Assembly: GCA_029225085.1 (NCBI GenBank)
Contig: JAQXVU010000043.1
Coordinates: 1-36,011 of the forward strand
Reading direction: 5' to 3'
Length of the DNA stretch: 36,011 nt
Source: Eggerthellales bacterium
Lineage (GTDB): Bacteria; Actinomycetota; Coriobacteriia; Coriobacteriales; Eggerthellaceae
A model generated the notes under the pieces. It was not told the origin of the DNA. It worked only from the letters and a program-made list of their open reading frames with translations, and did no database searches. Position 1 is the first letter of the stretch. Every line of letters starts with the position of its first letter. Both the position numbers and the translations under genes were made by a program. Below, one piece after another: positions 25,058 to 32,847 of this stretch.

Positions 25058-25161
25058 CTTCTCCCAAATCCGTGCGCATCTTGCTTCTCCCAAATCCGTG
25101 CGCATCTCGCCTCTCCCAAATCCGTGCGCATCTCACTTCCCCCCTAACCCATGCGCATGTA
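25058..25161. repeat. Four tandem 26-bp repeats
   Basis: Units begin at 25058, 25084, 25110 and 25136. The first three are almost identical, each carrying CTCCCAAATCCGTGCGCATC; the fourth is diverged but keeps TGCGCAT. There are no spacers. The array ends right at the terminator of the second dctP gene. Confidence 0.9.
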
Positions 25162-25200
25162 GAAAGGAAGAACGGCCAGAGCGTTTGCTCTGGCCGTTCT
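25160..25200 (-). terminator. Terminator of the second dctP gene
   Basis: AGAACGGCCAGAGC (25169-25182) pairs perfectly with GCTCTGGCCGTTCT (25187-25200) around GTTT. On the minus strand the stem leads into TTCCTTTC. It lies 64 nt past the dctP stop. Confidence 0.85.
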
Positions 25201-25264
25201 ATCGAAAGCTTACGGTTCGAACTCCACGTTCGGAAGTCGTCCCCTCTTATCTCTCGGCTACATC

Positions 25265-26353
25265 CTAGGCAGCGTCGAGAGCGGCGATCAGCTTGTCGGA
25301 CAGACCGTTGGTCTGCTTAGAGATGTCAGCGTAAACCTTCTGTACGCCCTCGTTGTTCTTGAACTCGGTGAAGAAGTCCTCGTCATACTCAATAACTTCC
25401 ATGCCGGCGTCGGTCATAACCTTCTCGTTGTCAGCGTCGAAGCTAGCAAGCTGAGGAGCGATCTCTGCTGCGGACTCGTTTACAGCCTGCTGCAGTGCCT
25501 CCTGGTATGCAGGATCCAGGGAGTCCCAAGCATCCTTGTTAATGCATACGAAGTTAGCGTAGATGATGTGATGGGTGCGGCACAGGTACTTCTGCACTTC
25601 CTGGAAGGATGCGCCCACGGAGGTGTCGGTTGCATTCTCCTGGCCGTCAACGGTGCCGTTCTGGAGGGCGAAGTACACCTCGCTGAACGCCAGAGGAGTG
25701 GGCTCAGCGCCTACTGCCTTCCAGAAGGCCATGTGGTTGGCGTTCTCCATGGTGCGGATCTGGAAGCCCTTGAAATCGGCGAGAGTGCGGAGCTCCTTGT
25801 TAGAGGTGGTCTCACGGAAGGTAGCTGCCTGCAGCCAACCGAGGTTGTGCAGACCGTTCTCCTCGAAGGATGCCTGCAGGCCCTGGCTGAACTCGTTGTC
25901 GCCGTTCAGAACGGAGTCGATCTGCTCAGCGGACTGAGTTGCGAAAACCATAGGAAGGTCGAATGCGGCAAGACCAGGAACGAATGGAACGGCAGGAGCT
26001 GCCTGAGTCAGAACCATCTGAATGTCATTAGCCTGCTCCTGGCGGAGGATGTCAGCGTCACCGCCGAGCTCGCCAATGCCGTGATACTCGATGGTCAGCT
26101 TGCCACCGGTGATGGCAGAAACTTTCTCAGTCATCAGCTCGCCCCACTGGTTGCCAGCGGAACCCTTAGAGGTGCTATCGGACAGGATGAGGGTTACAGG
26201 GTCGAGGTCCTTATAGGCGCCCTCGTCGGAAGACGAGCCTGAACCCTGGTCGCCACCGCAACCAGCCAATGCGACCATTGCAGCCAAAGCTGCTGCAGCC
26301 AAAGCCATAAGCAGGCCGCGCCTGGTCTTGCGGGAATTCTCGTAGCCTTTCAT
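25265..26353 (-). CDS. dctP: TRAP transporter solute-binding lipoprotein (second copy)
   Basis: A 362-aa extracellular receptor of a TRAP transporter, DctP family. The signal peptide ends in the lipobox LAGC before GGDQGS. The ligand-binding signature is GFQIRTMENANHMAFWKAVG, whose Arg normally holds the ligand carboxylate, followed by SEVYFALQNGTVDGQENA. The protein is a close paralogue of the dctP at 26841-27929, with the same length and long identical blocks. It differs in the N-lobe (IQMVLTQAAPAVPFVPGL here against IQIWVGQPAPAVSFIPEL) and near the pocket. AAAGGAG precedes the ATG. It has its own likely promoter and terminator, so it can be expressed apart from the permease genes. Confidence 0.95.
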   Translation of the reverse strand: MKGYENSRKTRRGLLMALAAAALAAMVALAGCGGDQGSGSSSDEGAYKDLDPVTLILSDSTSKGSAGNQWGELMTEKVSAITGGKLTIEYHGIGELGGDADILRQEQANDIQMVLTQAAPAVPFVPGLAAFDLPMVFATQSAEQIDSVLNGDNEFSQGLQASFEENGLHNLGWLQAATFRETTSNKELRTLADFKGFQIRTMENANHMAFWKAVGAEPTPLAFSEVYFALQNGTVDGQENATDTSVGASFQEVQKYLCRTHHIIYANFVCINKDAWDSLDPAYQEALQQAVNESAAEIAPQLASFDADNEKVMTDAGMEVIEYDEDFFTEFKNNEGVQKVYADISKQTNGLSDKLIAALDAA

Positions 26354-26370
26354 CTCTACGATCTCCTTTC

Positions 26371-26390
26371 TGCCAGCCCCTTACCTGGCA
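26371..26390 (-). promoter_or_regulatory. Hairpin just before the second dctP ribosome-binding site
   Basis: TGCCAG (26371-26376) pairs with CTGGCA (26385-26390). An alternative pairing, CCCCTT (26377-26382) with AAGGGG (26401-26406), competes for the loop. Either could modulate translation or mRNA stability. Confidence 0.4.
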
Positions 26391-26434
26391 ATAAAAAATG
26401 AAGGGGACCTGATGAAAAGTGTACTAGGAGCGCC

Positions 26435-26463
26435 CTTATAAAGCTCATGAATTAAAGGGCCAA
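26435..26463 (-). promoter_or_regulatory. Likely promoter of the second dctP gene
   Basis: TTGGCC (26458-26463) and TATAAG (26435-26440) are spaced by 17 bp on the minus strand. The expected RNA start is near 26428, giving a leader of about 75 nt. Confidence 0.5.
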
Positions 26464-26757
26464 TGCAACACCTTGGGGATTAATTACGATACGGACAATT
26501 ACCCCTAATTTGTGAAAATAACCAGTTGACGCATATAGACCCTATATATAAACGAATCTCGAGATAAAGAAATAAAAAGCGTTCAATTTAAATTTGCCTA
26601 AAACGCTTCAATGACCTGGGATTTCGCACACATAGCCTACGTACATCAAAAGCCGGTAACAGTGTTGGCAAACAAAGGATTTACAAAGGACCCAGGGAAC
26701 AAATTACGCCCCTTCTAAGCGAAGACGCGAACGGAGATCCCCCCCGCATCCAGAAAC
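26464..26757. other. AT-rich intergenic region between the two dctP genes
   Basis: No gene is seen. Two items stand out. One is the palindrome ATATAG-ACC-CTATAT at 26533-26547. The other is a stem AAGCGTT/AACGCTT (26577-26583 with 26602-26608), which on the minus strand is followed by TTTTATTTC and may be a second weak terminator. Base composition is clearly more AT-rich than the genes around it. Confidence 0.5.
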
Positions 26758-26792
26758 ACGAAAAGGGCCGGAAGCAACTGCTTCCGGCCCTT
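26758..26792 (-). terminator. Terminator of the dctQMP operon
   Basis: AAGGGCCGGAAGC (26763-26775) pairs perfectly with GCTTCCGGCCCTT (26780-26792) around AACT. The minus-strand tail is TTTTCGTGTTTC. It lies about 50 nt after the dctP stop and separates the two dctP genes. Confidence 0.88.
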
Positions 26793-26840
26793 CCCTTCGG
26801 TCAAGCGACCGCTGTGACGTTTTGTGCTCTCGACTAGCTA

Positions 26841-27929
26841 TTAAGCAGCGTCGATAGCGGCGAGCATCTTGTCGGACAGACCGTTGGTCTGCTTGGAGAT
26901 GTCAGAGTAAACCTTCTGTACGCCCTCGTTGTTCTTGAACTCGGTGAAGAAGTCCTCGTCATAGGTGATCTCGGTCATGCCAGCGTCGGTCATAACCTTG
27001 GCGTTGTCAACGTCCATCTGAGCCAGCTGAGGAGCGATCTCAGCTGCGGCATCGGAGACGGCCTGCTGCAGTGCCTCCTGGTAAGCTGGGTCGAGTGCGT
27101 CCCAACCCTCCTTGGAGATGCTCATCATGTTAGCGTAAAGGATGTGATGGGTGCGGCACAGATACTTCTGTACTTCCTGCAGGGATGCGCCAACGCAAGT
27201 GTCGGTAGCGTTCTCCTGGCCGTCAACGGTGCCGTTCTGCAGTGCGAAGTAAACCTCGGACCAAGCCAGTGGGGTAGGCTCAGCGCCTACTGCCTTCCAG
27301 AAGGCCATGTGGTTGGCGTTCTCCATGGTGCGGATCTGGAAGCCCTTGTAGTCAGCGAGGGTTGCGAGCTCCTTGTTAGAGGTGGTCTCACGATAGGTAG
27401 CTGCCTGCAGCCAACCGAGTACGTGGAAACCGTTCTCCTCAGCAGCGGCCTGGAGGCCCTGGCTGAACTCGTTGTCGCCGTTCAGAACGGAGTCGATCTG
27501 CTCAGCGGACTGAGTTGCGAATGCCATAGGCAGGTCCATGCATGCCAGCTCAGGAATGAAGGAAACTGCAGGGGCTGGCTGACCAACCCAGATCTGAATG
27601 TCGTTTGCCTGCTCCTGGCGGAGGCCGTCGACGTCACCGCCGAGCTCGCCAAGACCATGGTAATCGATAGTCAGCTTGCCACCGGTGATCTCGGAAGCCT
27701 TCTCGGCTACCAGCTGACCCCACTGGTTGCATGCGGAACCCTCAGAGGAGGAATCGCCAGCGATCAGGGTTACAGGATCAAGATCAGCGTAGGCATCATC
27801 GCTGCTGCTGGAAGAGCTGCTGTTGTCGCCACCGCAGCCTGCCAGTGCGACCATTGCGGCTACCATGGCGGCTACTAAGCCCATGACCAGGAAGCGCTTG
27901 GTCTTCTGAGATTTCTCGTAGGCCTTCAT
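26841..27929 (-). CDS. dctP: TRAP transporter solute-binding lipoprotein (operon copy)
   Basis: This 362-aa DctP-family receptor is encoded 54 nt after dctM. The lipobox is LAGC before GGDNSS, followed by a Ser-rich tether. It shares with the second copy the ligand signature GFQIRTMENANHMAFWKAVG and SEVYFALQNGTVDGQENA. It delivers a carboxylate-bearing solute to the DctQM membrane complex, driven by an ion gradient. It carries extra cysteines (SACNQW, ELACMD, DTCVGA) where the paralogue has Gly, Ala and Ser. AAAGGAG precedes the ATG, in a leader nearly identical to that of the second copy. The ligand is unknown. Confidence 0.95.
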   Translation of the reverse strand: MKAYEKSQKTKRFLVMGLVAAMVAAMVALAGCGGDNSSSSSSSDDAYADLDPVTLIAGDSSSEGSACNQWGQLVAEKASEITGGKLTIDYHGLGELGGDVDGLRQEQANDIQIWVGQPAPAVSFIPELACMDLPMAFATQSAEQIDSVLNGDNEFSQGLQAAAEENGFHVLGWLQAATYRETTSNKELATLADYKGFQIRTMENANHMAFWKAVGAEPTPLAWSEVYFALQNGTVDGQENATDTCVGASLQEVQKYLCRTHHILYANMMSISKEGWDALDPAYQEALQQAVSDAAAEIAPQLAQMDVDNAKVMTDAGMTEITYDEDFFTEFKNNEGVQKVYSDISKQTNGLSDKMLAAIDAA

Positions 27930-27946
27930 CTCTACGATCTCCTTTC

Positions 27947-27966
27947 TGCAATCATCAGCGATTGCA
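27947..27966 (-). promoter_or_regulatory. Inverted repeat before the operon dctP
   Basis: TGCAATC (27947-27953) and GATTGCA (27960-27966) flank a 6-nt loop, directly upstream of the dctP ribosome-binding site. The plus-strand sequence TGCAATCATCAG resembles TGCAATCACCAG in the operator-like palindrome upstream of dctQ. Confidence 0.45.
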
Positions 27967-27983
27967 TATAGAAACTATTTGTA

Positions 27984-29273
27984 TTAGCCCAGGAACGCCA
28001 CAGAGAACCAAGGCACATACACGATGAGTACCAGGGCAATGAGGAAGGCACCGATGAATGGGATAGCGCGCTTCGCGATTGCCATGGGCTGCTCGCCGGA
28101 GAGGTTGCCAACGACGAACAGGTTGAGTCCGAACGGTGGAGTTGCGAGGCCGATAGCCAGGCAGCACACCAGAACGACGCCGAAGTGAACAGGATCGAGG
28201 CCCATAGACTCCATTGCAGGAAGCAGCAGCGGAGCAAGGATGATGATTGCGGGGCCGGTATCCATGACCATGCCCAGGATGAGGAAGAGCACGGTGCAGA
28301 AGGTAAGAGCCAGCCAAACACTACCGAAGGTGCTGGTAATGAAGTTGGTGATGGCAGAGGATGCGCCGGTCAGAGCAAGAACGCGACCGAAGGCGATGGC
28401 GAATGCCAGCACGAAGGCCAGGCCACCATAGGTGCGGACAGCGCTGCACATGATGGGGATGATGTCCTTGATCTTAATGGTGCGATAGATAACCAGGGCA
28501 ACGAACAGAGCGTAGAACACGCTGATGCAAGCAGCCTCGGTAGGAGTTACGAAGCCAGCGTAGATGCCGCCCAGAACGATGATGGGGCAAAGCAGTGCAG
28601 GCAGGCTGTCGAGGAACAGATGGCCGAAGCCGTCCTTCTTCAGCTCGGTGATTGCATCGGTGATGCGCTCGCGATCCTCGCCCTTACGAATGCAGTAGAT
28701 GACGGAGTACACCATCAGGCACAGGGCGATGAGGATGCCAGGAAGGATGCCGCCCAGGAACAGTGCGCCAGTAGAAACGCCGGTTGCCAGGGAGTACAGA
28801 ACGAACGGAATAGAAGGAGGAATGATTACGCCCAGGGAGCCAGCAACTACGATCATAGCTGCGCTCCACTTGCGGTCGTAGCCCAAGCTCACCAGGAAGG
28901 GCACGCACATGGCGCCAACTGCTGCTGCAGTTGCAGGACCGGAACCGGAGATTGCACCGTAGAACAGGCAGGTCACGATAACAGCGCAAGGAACGCCACC
29001 GTGGAAGCGGCCCAGGAAGAATGCGAAGAAGTTGAACAGCTTCGCGGAGATGCCGCCCTCGGCCATGATGATGCCGCCGAAGATGAACAGGGGAACAGCC
29101 AGAATTGGCGTGGAGTTAGCACCAGAGAATGCGTTGGTGATCAGCTGAGTGATGGTACCACCAGAGCCGGTAACCAGAATTGGTGCCATGGAGCCGGCAA
29201 CCATTGCGAAGCCGATTGGCAGGGACAGAGCAATGGCAACCAGGAATACGACGAATACGAGTACTGCGGGCAT
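27984..29273 (-). CDS. dctM: TRAP transporter large permease
   Basis: A 429-aa membrane protein of the DctM family, the channel subunit of the TRAP system, with about twelve hydrophobic helices across its whole length. Typical segments are PLFIFGGIIMAEGGISAKLF, GAISGSGPATAAAVGAMCVP and the C-terminal ATPPFGLNLFVVGNL. Its ATG shares one base with the dctQ stop (TAATG), so the two membrane subunits are translated together. It should use a sodium or proton gradient to import the solute presented by either DctP protein; use of both is inference. Confidence 0.96.
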   Translation of the reverse strand: MPAVLVFVVFLVAIALSLPIGFAMVAGSMAPILVTGSGGTITQLITNAFSGANSTPILAVPLFIFGGIIMAEGGISAKLFNFFAFFLGRFHGGVPCAVIVTCLFYGAISGSGPATAAAVGAMCVPFLVSLGYDRKWSAAMIVVAGSLGVIIPPSIPFVLYSLATGVSTGALFLGGILPGILIALCLMVYSVIYCIRKGEDRERITDAITELKKDGFGHLFLDSLPALLCPIIVLGGIYAGFVTPTEAACISVFYALFVALVIYRTIKIKDIIPIMCSAVRTYGGLAFVLAFAIAFGRVLALTGASSAITNFITSTFGSVWLALTFCTVLFLILGMVMDTGPAIIILAPLLLPAMESMGLDPVHFGVVLVCCLAIGLATPPFGLNLFVVGNLSGEQPMAIAKRAIPFIGAFLIALVLIVYVPWFSVAFLG

Positions 29274-29884
29274 TATGCGTCACTCCTTCCGTTGGTAAAA
29301 GCGGAAGCGATGACGTCAGCCTCATGAACCTGCTCCTGCTTCTCAGCATTGCGCTTCTCGGCCTCGAGCTCCTGCTTCGCCTGCTCTTCAACAGTGTTAG
29401 CGGGCTCTACATTGATGTTCTTGATGTGAATGACGCACATCTGAACAGCACGCAGAGCACCAAGAGCGAAACCGACGAGGACGAACAGATACATGATCCA
29501 CATGGGCCACACCATAGCGGGAGAAGTCTCGCCACTTTCGAGGACACGCTGGAACACGGTAACGGCGTTGACGGTCAGGAAGGCCATGAGAACAGCAGTC
29601 ACAGCGTCAACGGCAACGTCGAAGATGTTGCGCAGCTTCCAAGGGATGATGTCAATAAGAGCAGTAACCCTCAGAGCGGTGCACGTACGGATGGTGTAAG
29701 GAATCGACATGAACACAGTAGCGATCCATGCGAAGCGGCAAAGCTCCTCTGCCCACGTGAGTGCCGGGAAGAAAGGAACGTTGCGGGCGACAACCTGCAT
29801 CAGCTCGACGCAGGAGATGATAGCCAAGAGGGAGACCAGAAGGACTTCCTCAAAGTGCTCATCAAGCCACTTAATGACTTTCAT
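29273..29884 (-). CDS. dctQ: TRAP transporter small permease
   Basis: A 203-aa DctQ-family subunit with four membrane helices (about residues 12-30, 48-66, 86-108, 125-150) that partners with DctM. The segment VVARNVPFFPALTWAEELCRFAWI is characteristic of the family (Arg-Asn, then TWAEE). The C-terminal 45 residues are Glu/Lys/Gln-rich and probably a cytoplasmic helix. GGAGGTGA lies 11 nt before the ATG, a longer spacing than usual. It is the first gene of the operon, and the control region upstream holds a palindrome overlapping the likely promoter. Confidence 0.92.
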   Translation of the reverse strand: MKVIKWLDEHFEEVLLVSLLAIISCVELMQVVARNVPFFPALTWAEELCRFAWIATVFMSIPYTIRTCTALRVTALIDIIPWKLRNIFDVAVDAVTAVLMAFLTVNAVTVFQRVLESGETSPAMVWPMWIMYLFVLVGFALGALRAVQMCVIHIKNINVEPANTVEEQAKQELEAEKRNAEKQEQVHEADVIASAFTNGRSDA

Positions 29885-29978
29885 GAAATACGCTCACCTC
29901 CAACAATGAGTCGGGTGAAAAACGAACCCAGGGGCTGAACTGGCATTCCTCTTTCACATGGCAACTGAAATTAGCTTC

Positions 29979-30006
29979 AGTATAGACATGCAATCACCAG
30001 GTGATT
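29979..30006 (-). promoter_or_regulatory. Promoter and operator-like palindrome of the TRAP operon
   Basis: A -10 box TATACT (29979-29984) lies 8 bp downstream of the perfect palindrome AATCACC-A-GGTGATT (29992-30006). The palindrome therefore covers the -35 area and could bind a repressor or activator, for example of the GntR type. The leader would be about 88 nt. The rest of the AT-rich 348-nt gap up to 30232 holds only a small hairpin (30054-30059 with 30065-30070). Confidence 0.5.
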
Positions 30007-30232
30007 ATTGCAATTAAGGAAGATATTAATTCAGCAGGCGAATTGTTAATACTCAAATCCTAAAGATTTGATGAATGAATTTCACCTTTGAATTAATAGA
30101 GCGATTTATTGCGCCTTATCGCATAACCGTTCCCAAACACATCTTCCATAATGACTAAATACCCAGATGATTCTTATAGGACAAATGTCTATTAAGAATA
30201 GTAATGCCTGGTCAGGGCCGAATGCAACAGAA

Positions 30233-31174
30233 TTAGGCGATGAAAACCATTACAAGTGGAATGGTAATGATAGAAAACAGCGTGGTGAGGAACATGCACT
30301 GGCTAAGGGTGAGCGTATCTCCCCCATAGTTCACCGCGATAATGGTTCCCATCATGGCAGCAGGCATAGCAGCGACCAATGCGATAGAGGCAGACTGGTA
30401 CGGCGTAAGGAAGAGCATGCAGATGCCGAACACCACAGCAGGCACCACGATGAGGCGCACGAAGGTGGTGATGTAGGCCCAACCGTTGCTGAGCATATCC
30501 CGCACCCGGTACTTAGCCATGGTCGATCCGATGACCAGCATGGCTGCGGCAGGGGTCATACCGCCAATGAGCTCGCAAGCGCGGCCAATGGGACCCGAAT
30601 CCGTCACGTGCAGCAAGGCCAGAACCAGAGCGGCCATGCAGGCCAGCATGATGGGGCTCACCATCATCTTCCCGATCTTGCGCAGCTGATCGTTCCAATC
30701 GAGACCAACGTCGCCAGTACTCGCCACCGCCCACATGCCGAAGCTGTAGATCATGAGATTGCAGATAAGGTTGTAGATAGCGATATAGAAGATAGACTCG
30801 CCGCCCAAGAGCACATCACTGATGGCGAAGCCTATAAAGCCCACGTTGCTGAAGGCGATGGTGAAGGCATGGCCGCCCCGCTTGTTCTTGGGAATGCGAT
30901 ACAGCATGGGCACCAGCACGGAAATGGCGATGACGGCCGCGAAGACCAACACCGACACGCCCAGAATCTTTATGACCACGTCTCCTCCGGGAAGGTTGCT
31001 GTTGCCAAGCACGGAGTCGAGGACGATGCAGGGGCAGGTGATTTTCATGATCACGTCAGAGAGAACGCTGTCGAAGTGATCGTCGACCATGCCGATCTTC
31101 CGGGCCAAATACCCCAAGGTCACCGTAATCAGCATGACCAGCATCATCGATTCTGCGTTTAGGAACGTCTCCAT
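30233..31174 (-). CDS. AEC-family (auxin efflux carrier-like) transporter
   Basis: A 313-aa membrane carrier with about ten helices. The first half has ITVTLGYLARKIGMVDD and SDVIMKITCPCIVLDSVLG, and the middle has the conserved FTIAFSNVGFIGFAISDVL with its Asn-Val-Gly-Phe turn. These are typical of AEC proteins, which in bacteria often carry malate or other organic acids. AAGGGAAGG precedes the ATG. It lies upstream of the TRAP genes on the same strand and may handle a related carboxylate (inference). No convincing terminator follows it. Confidence 0.92.
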   Translation of the reverse strand: METFLNAESMMLVMLITVTLGYLARKIGMVDDHFDSVLSDVIMKITCPCIVLDSVLGNSNLPGGDVVIKILGVSVLVFAAVIAISVLVPMLYRIPKNKRGGHAFTIAFSNVGFIGFAISDVLLGGESIFYIAIYNLICNLMIYSFGMWAVASTGDVGLDWNDQLRKIGKMMVSPIMLACMAALVLALLHVTDSGPIGRACELIGGMTPAAAMLVIGSTMAKYRVRDMLSNGWAYITTFVRLIVVPAVVFGICMLFLTPYQSASIALVAAMPAAMMGTIIAVNYGGDTLTLSQCMFLTTLFSIITIPLVMVFIA

Positions 31175-31215
31175 GTTCGCCTTCCCTTCGAACGTCTTGG
31201 TTCCTCCCCAGTATC

Positions 31216-31243
31216 AGTGTATCGGGCGCAATCTCGGAAACAA
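31216..31243 (-). promoter_or_regulatory. Possible promoter of the AEC transporter gene
   Basis: TTGTTT (31238-31243) and TACACT (31216-31221) are spaced by 16 bp on the minus strand, placing the RNA start near 31209. A palindrome containing TCACCAGGTGA lies just upstream. Confidence 0.35.
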
Positions 31244-31249
31244 TTGTGG

Positions 31250-31287
31250 AAAAGAAAAGCCCCTTATTCACCAGGTGAATAAGGGGC
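31250..31287 (-). terminator. Terminator of the HAD gene, overlapping an operator-like palindrome
   Basis: GCCCCTTATTCACC (31259-31272) and GGTGAATAAGGGGC (31274-31287) are perfect inverted repeats around a single A. The minus-strand tail is TTTTCTTTT. Its core TCACCAGGTGA equals that of the palindrome upstream of dctQ, so it may have a second role as a binding site. Confidence 0.8.
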
Positions 31288-31388
31288 AAAAGCCTTCGAA
31301 GCTCTGGCGCGGCACGAAAGCCAGCGTCATCCGAAGACCAGGCGCAGTGCGAAGGGTAGCACGGCATGGCCTTCCAACGCGAAGCTCA

Positions 31389-32195
31389 CTATTCTTCCAA
31401 ACCGCAAATACGGAGAACGCAATCGGCCACCTCAGAGACCGACGAAGCCAACGCGGTAGCATCCTGAAGCTCCTCGTAGGACCCGTAGCCGTACAGACAT
31501 CCCACCGATGGCAGGTCGTGAGCGCGGGCAAGGTTCAGATCCTTATAGCGGTCCCCCACCGCCATCCAGCTTCCGGGCTGCTCCTTGGCGATGGTCTTGA
31601 AGATCTCCTCCTTAGGGATATCCCCGAAGGCCTCAGCGCTGTAGTAGGCGCTGAACCATTGGTCTAAGCCGAAGACCTCCCTGGCCACATCCTTGTAGGC
31701 GATGCGGCAATTGGAAAGGAACACACAGTTCAGGCCCGCATCATGCACGCGGGTGAGCATCTCGGGAACCCCGGGGAACAGCCGGGCCGAGCCGTCGGTC
31801 ATGAACCTATCCATAGCGGCGCCCACAATACGAGCCGCCTGGTCAGTCACGGACTTGGGAAGCTCCGGTGCGAAAGAGGACCACATCTCGTCGGCGGTAA
31901 GGCCCAGATAGCAGGAGATATCCTGCAGCTGAAAGGTCCGAGGCTGCGCATGACCCTCGGCCACCAGCCATTCGTAGGCCTCTAGAAACGCCTTCATATA
32001 TATGTAGGCGCTGTCATGCAGCGTGCCGTCGAAATCGAAGATGACGGTGCGTATGGTCGAAGAGTTCGCAGGCTGCGAGCTGAGGTTGGCAGCCTGAGCC
32101 CAGTTCGCAGGCTGCGAGCTGGGGTTGGCAGCCTGAGCTCCGGCGCAATCGCACTGAGGCTCAGTAGGTATGGTTTTGGAATTCGTTTCAGTCAT
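31389..32195 (-). CDS. HAD-superfamily phosphatase with repeated N-terminal tail
   Basis: A 268-aa hydrolase of the phosphoglycolate phosphatase-like HAD group. The catalytic motif is TVIFDFDGTLHDS near residues 49-61 (nucleophile Asp in DFDGT). Motif II is probably CVFLSNCR, and motif IV lies in WMAVGDRYKDLNLA. A helical cap lies between motifs I and II. The first 47 residues are an Ala/Gln/Ser/Asn-rich tail with two copies of a 13-residue unit (AQAANPSSQPANW and AQAANLSSQPANS), unlike the family norm. The ribosome-binding site is weak. It follows ribH on the same strand after 96 nt and might supply the phosphatase step of riboflavin synthesis (inference). Confidence 0.88.
   Translation of the reverse strand: MTETNSKTIPTEPQCDCAGAQAANPSSQPANWAQAANLSSQPANSSTIRTVIFDFDGTLHDSAYIYMKAFLEAYEWLVAEGHAQPRTFQLQDISCYLGLTADEMWSSFAPELPKSVTDQAARIVGAAMDRFMTDGSARLFPGVPEMLTRVHDAGLNCVFLSNCRIAYKDVAREVFGLDQWFSAYYSAEAFGDIPKEEIFKTIAKEQPGSWMAVGDRYKDLNLARAHDLPSVGCLYGYGSYEELQDATALASSVSEVADCVLRICGLEE
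32064..32141. repeat. 39-bp in-frame tandem repeat in the HAD gene
   Basis: Two copies start at 32064 and 32103, sharing GTTCGCAGGCTGCGAGCTG and GGTTGGCAGCCTGAGC. They encode the 13-residue duplication in the N-terminal tail. Confidence 0.9.
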
Positions 32196-32291
32196 GCCGC
32201 TATTCTAAACGAGATTAAAGATGAGACCGCATTCAGTAAGAAGTTCGGCCTCGCGCAAAGAGCCCAGCACGAGACCGAATTTAGAGCAAAA

Positions 32292-32759
32292 TTAGATCTG
32301 ACGCAGAAGGTTAACCATCTCGATGGCGCCAACGCCGCACTCGTAGCCCTTGTTGCCGGCCTTGGTGCCCGCACGCTCAATGGCCTGCTCGATGGTGTCG
32401 ACGGTGAGGATGCCCATCATGACAGGCTTGCCGGAAGCCAAAGCAACCTGGGCGATGCCCTTAGAAACCTCGTTACATACCACCTCGTAGTGGCTGGTAG
32501 CACCGCGAATGACGGCACCCAGGCAGATGACGGCGTCATACTTGTCGGACTGGGCCATGGCCTGAGCGGCTACGGGAACCTCGAAGGCGCCGGGAACCCA
32601 CGCGATGGTGATGTTCTCCTCAGGGACGTCGTGACGGACGAAGGCGTCCATAGCACCGCCTAGCAGCTTGCTGGTGATGAACTCGTTGAAGCGGGCGCAG
32701 ACGATGCCCACCTTCATACCCTGATTAACGACCTTGCCCTCTAGTACCTGTGCTGGCAT
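32292..32759 (-). CDS. ribH: 6,7-dimethyl-8-ribityllumazine synthase
   Basis: RibH (155 aa) condenses 5-amino-6-ribitylaminouracil with dihydroxybutanone phosphate to form the lumazine precursor of riboflavin. The N-terminal [15 protein letters not shown], the central [13 protein letters not shown] and [14 protein letters not shown], and the C-terminal [12 protein letters not shown] are the usual active-site and interface segments. The ATG at 32759 is selected because AAAGGAAG precedes it; a further upstream ATG would add a repeat-encoded tail. It is the last of the recognised rib genes. Confidence 0.96.
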   Translation of the reverse strand: MPAQVLEGKVVNQGMKVGIVCARFNEFITSKLLGGAMDAFVRHDVPEENITIAWVPGAFEVPVAAQAMAQSDKYDAVICLGAVIRGATSHYEVVCNEVSKGIAQVALASGKPVMMGILTVDTIEQAIERAGTKAGNKGYECGVGAIEMVNLLRQI

Positions 32760-32782
32760 AGTTGCTTCCTTTCTCTTCATTT

Positions 32783-32847
32783 GCACGTTTATTTGCACGT
32801 TTTGCACGTTGAATTTCGCGTTCCGCGCGTTTATTTGCGCGTTTTGC
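32783..32847. repeat. Direct repeats in the ribBA-ribH spacer
   Basis: A 23-nt element occurs at 32783-32805 and, with two A/G changes, at 32825-32847. It is built from shorter TTTGCACGT-like units. It lies in the leader region directly upstream of the ribH ribosome-binding site. Confidence 0.7.

Noticed and set aside
25058-25161. CRISPR array
   Set aside because: The 26-bp units are directly adjacent with no spacers, and no cas gene is present.
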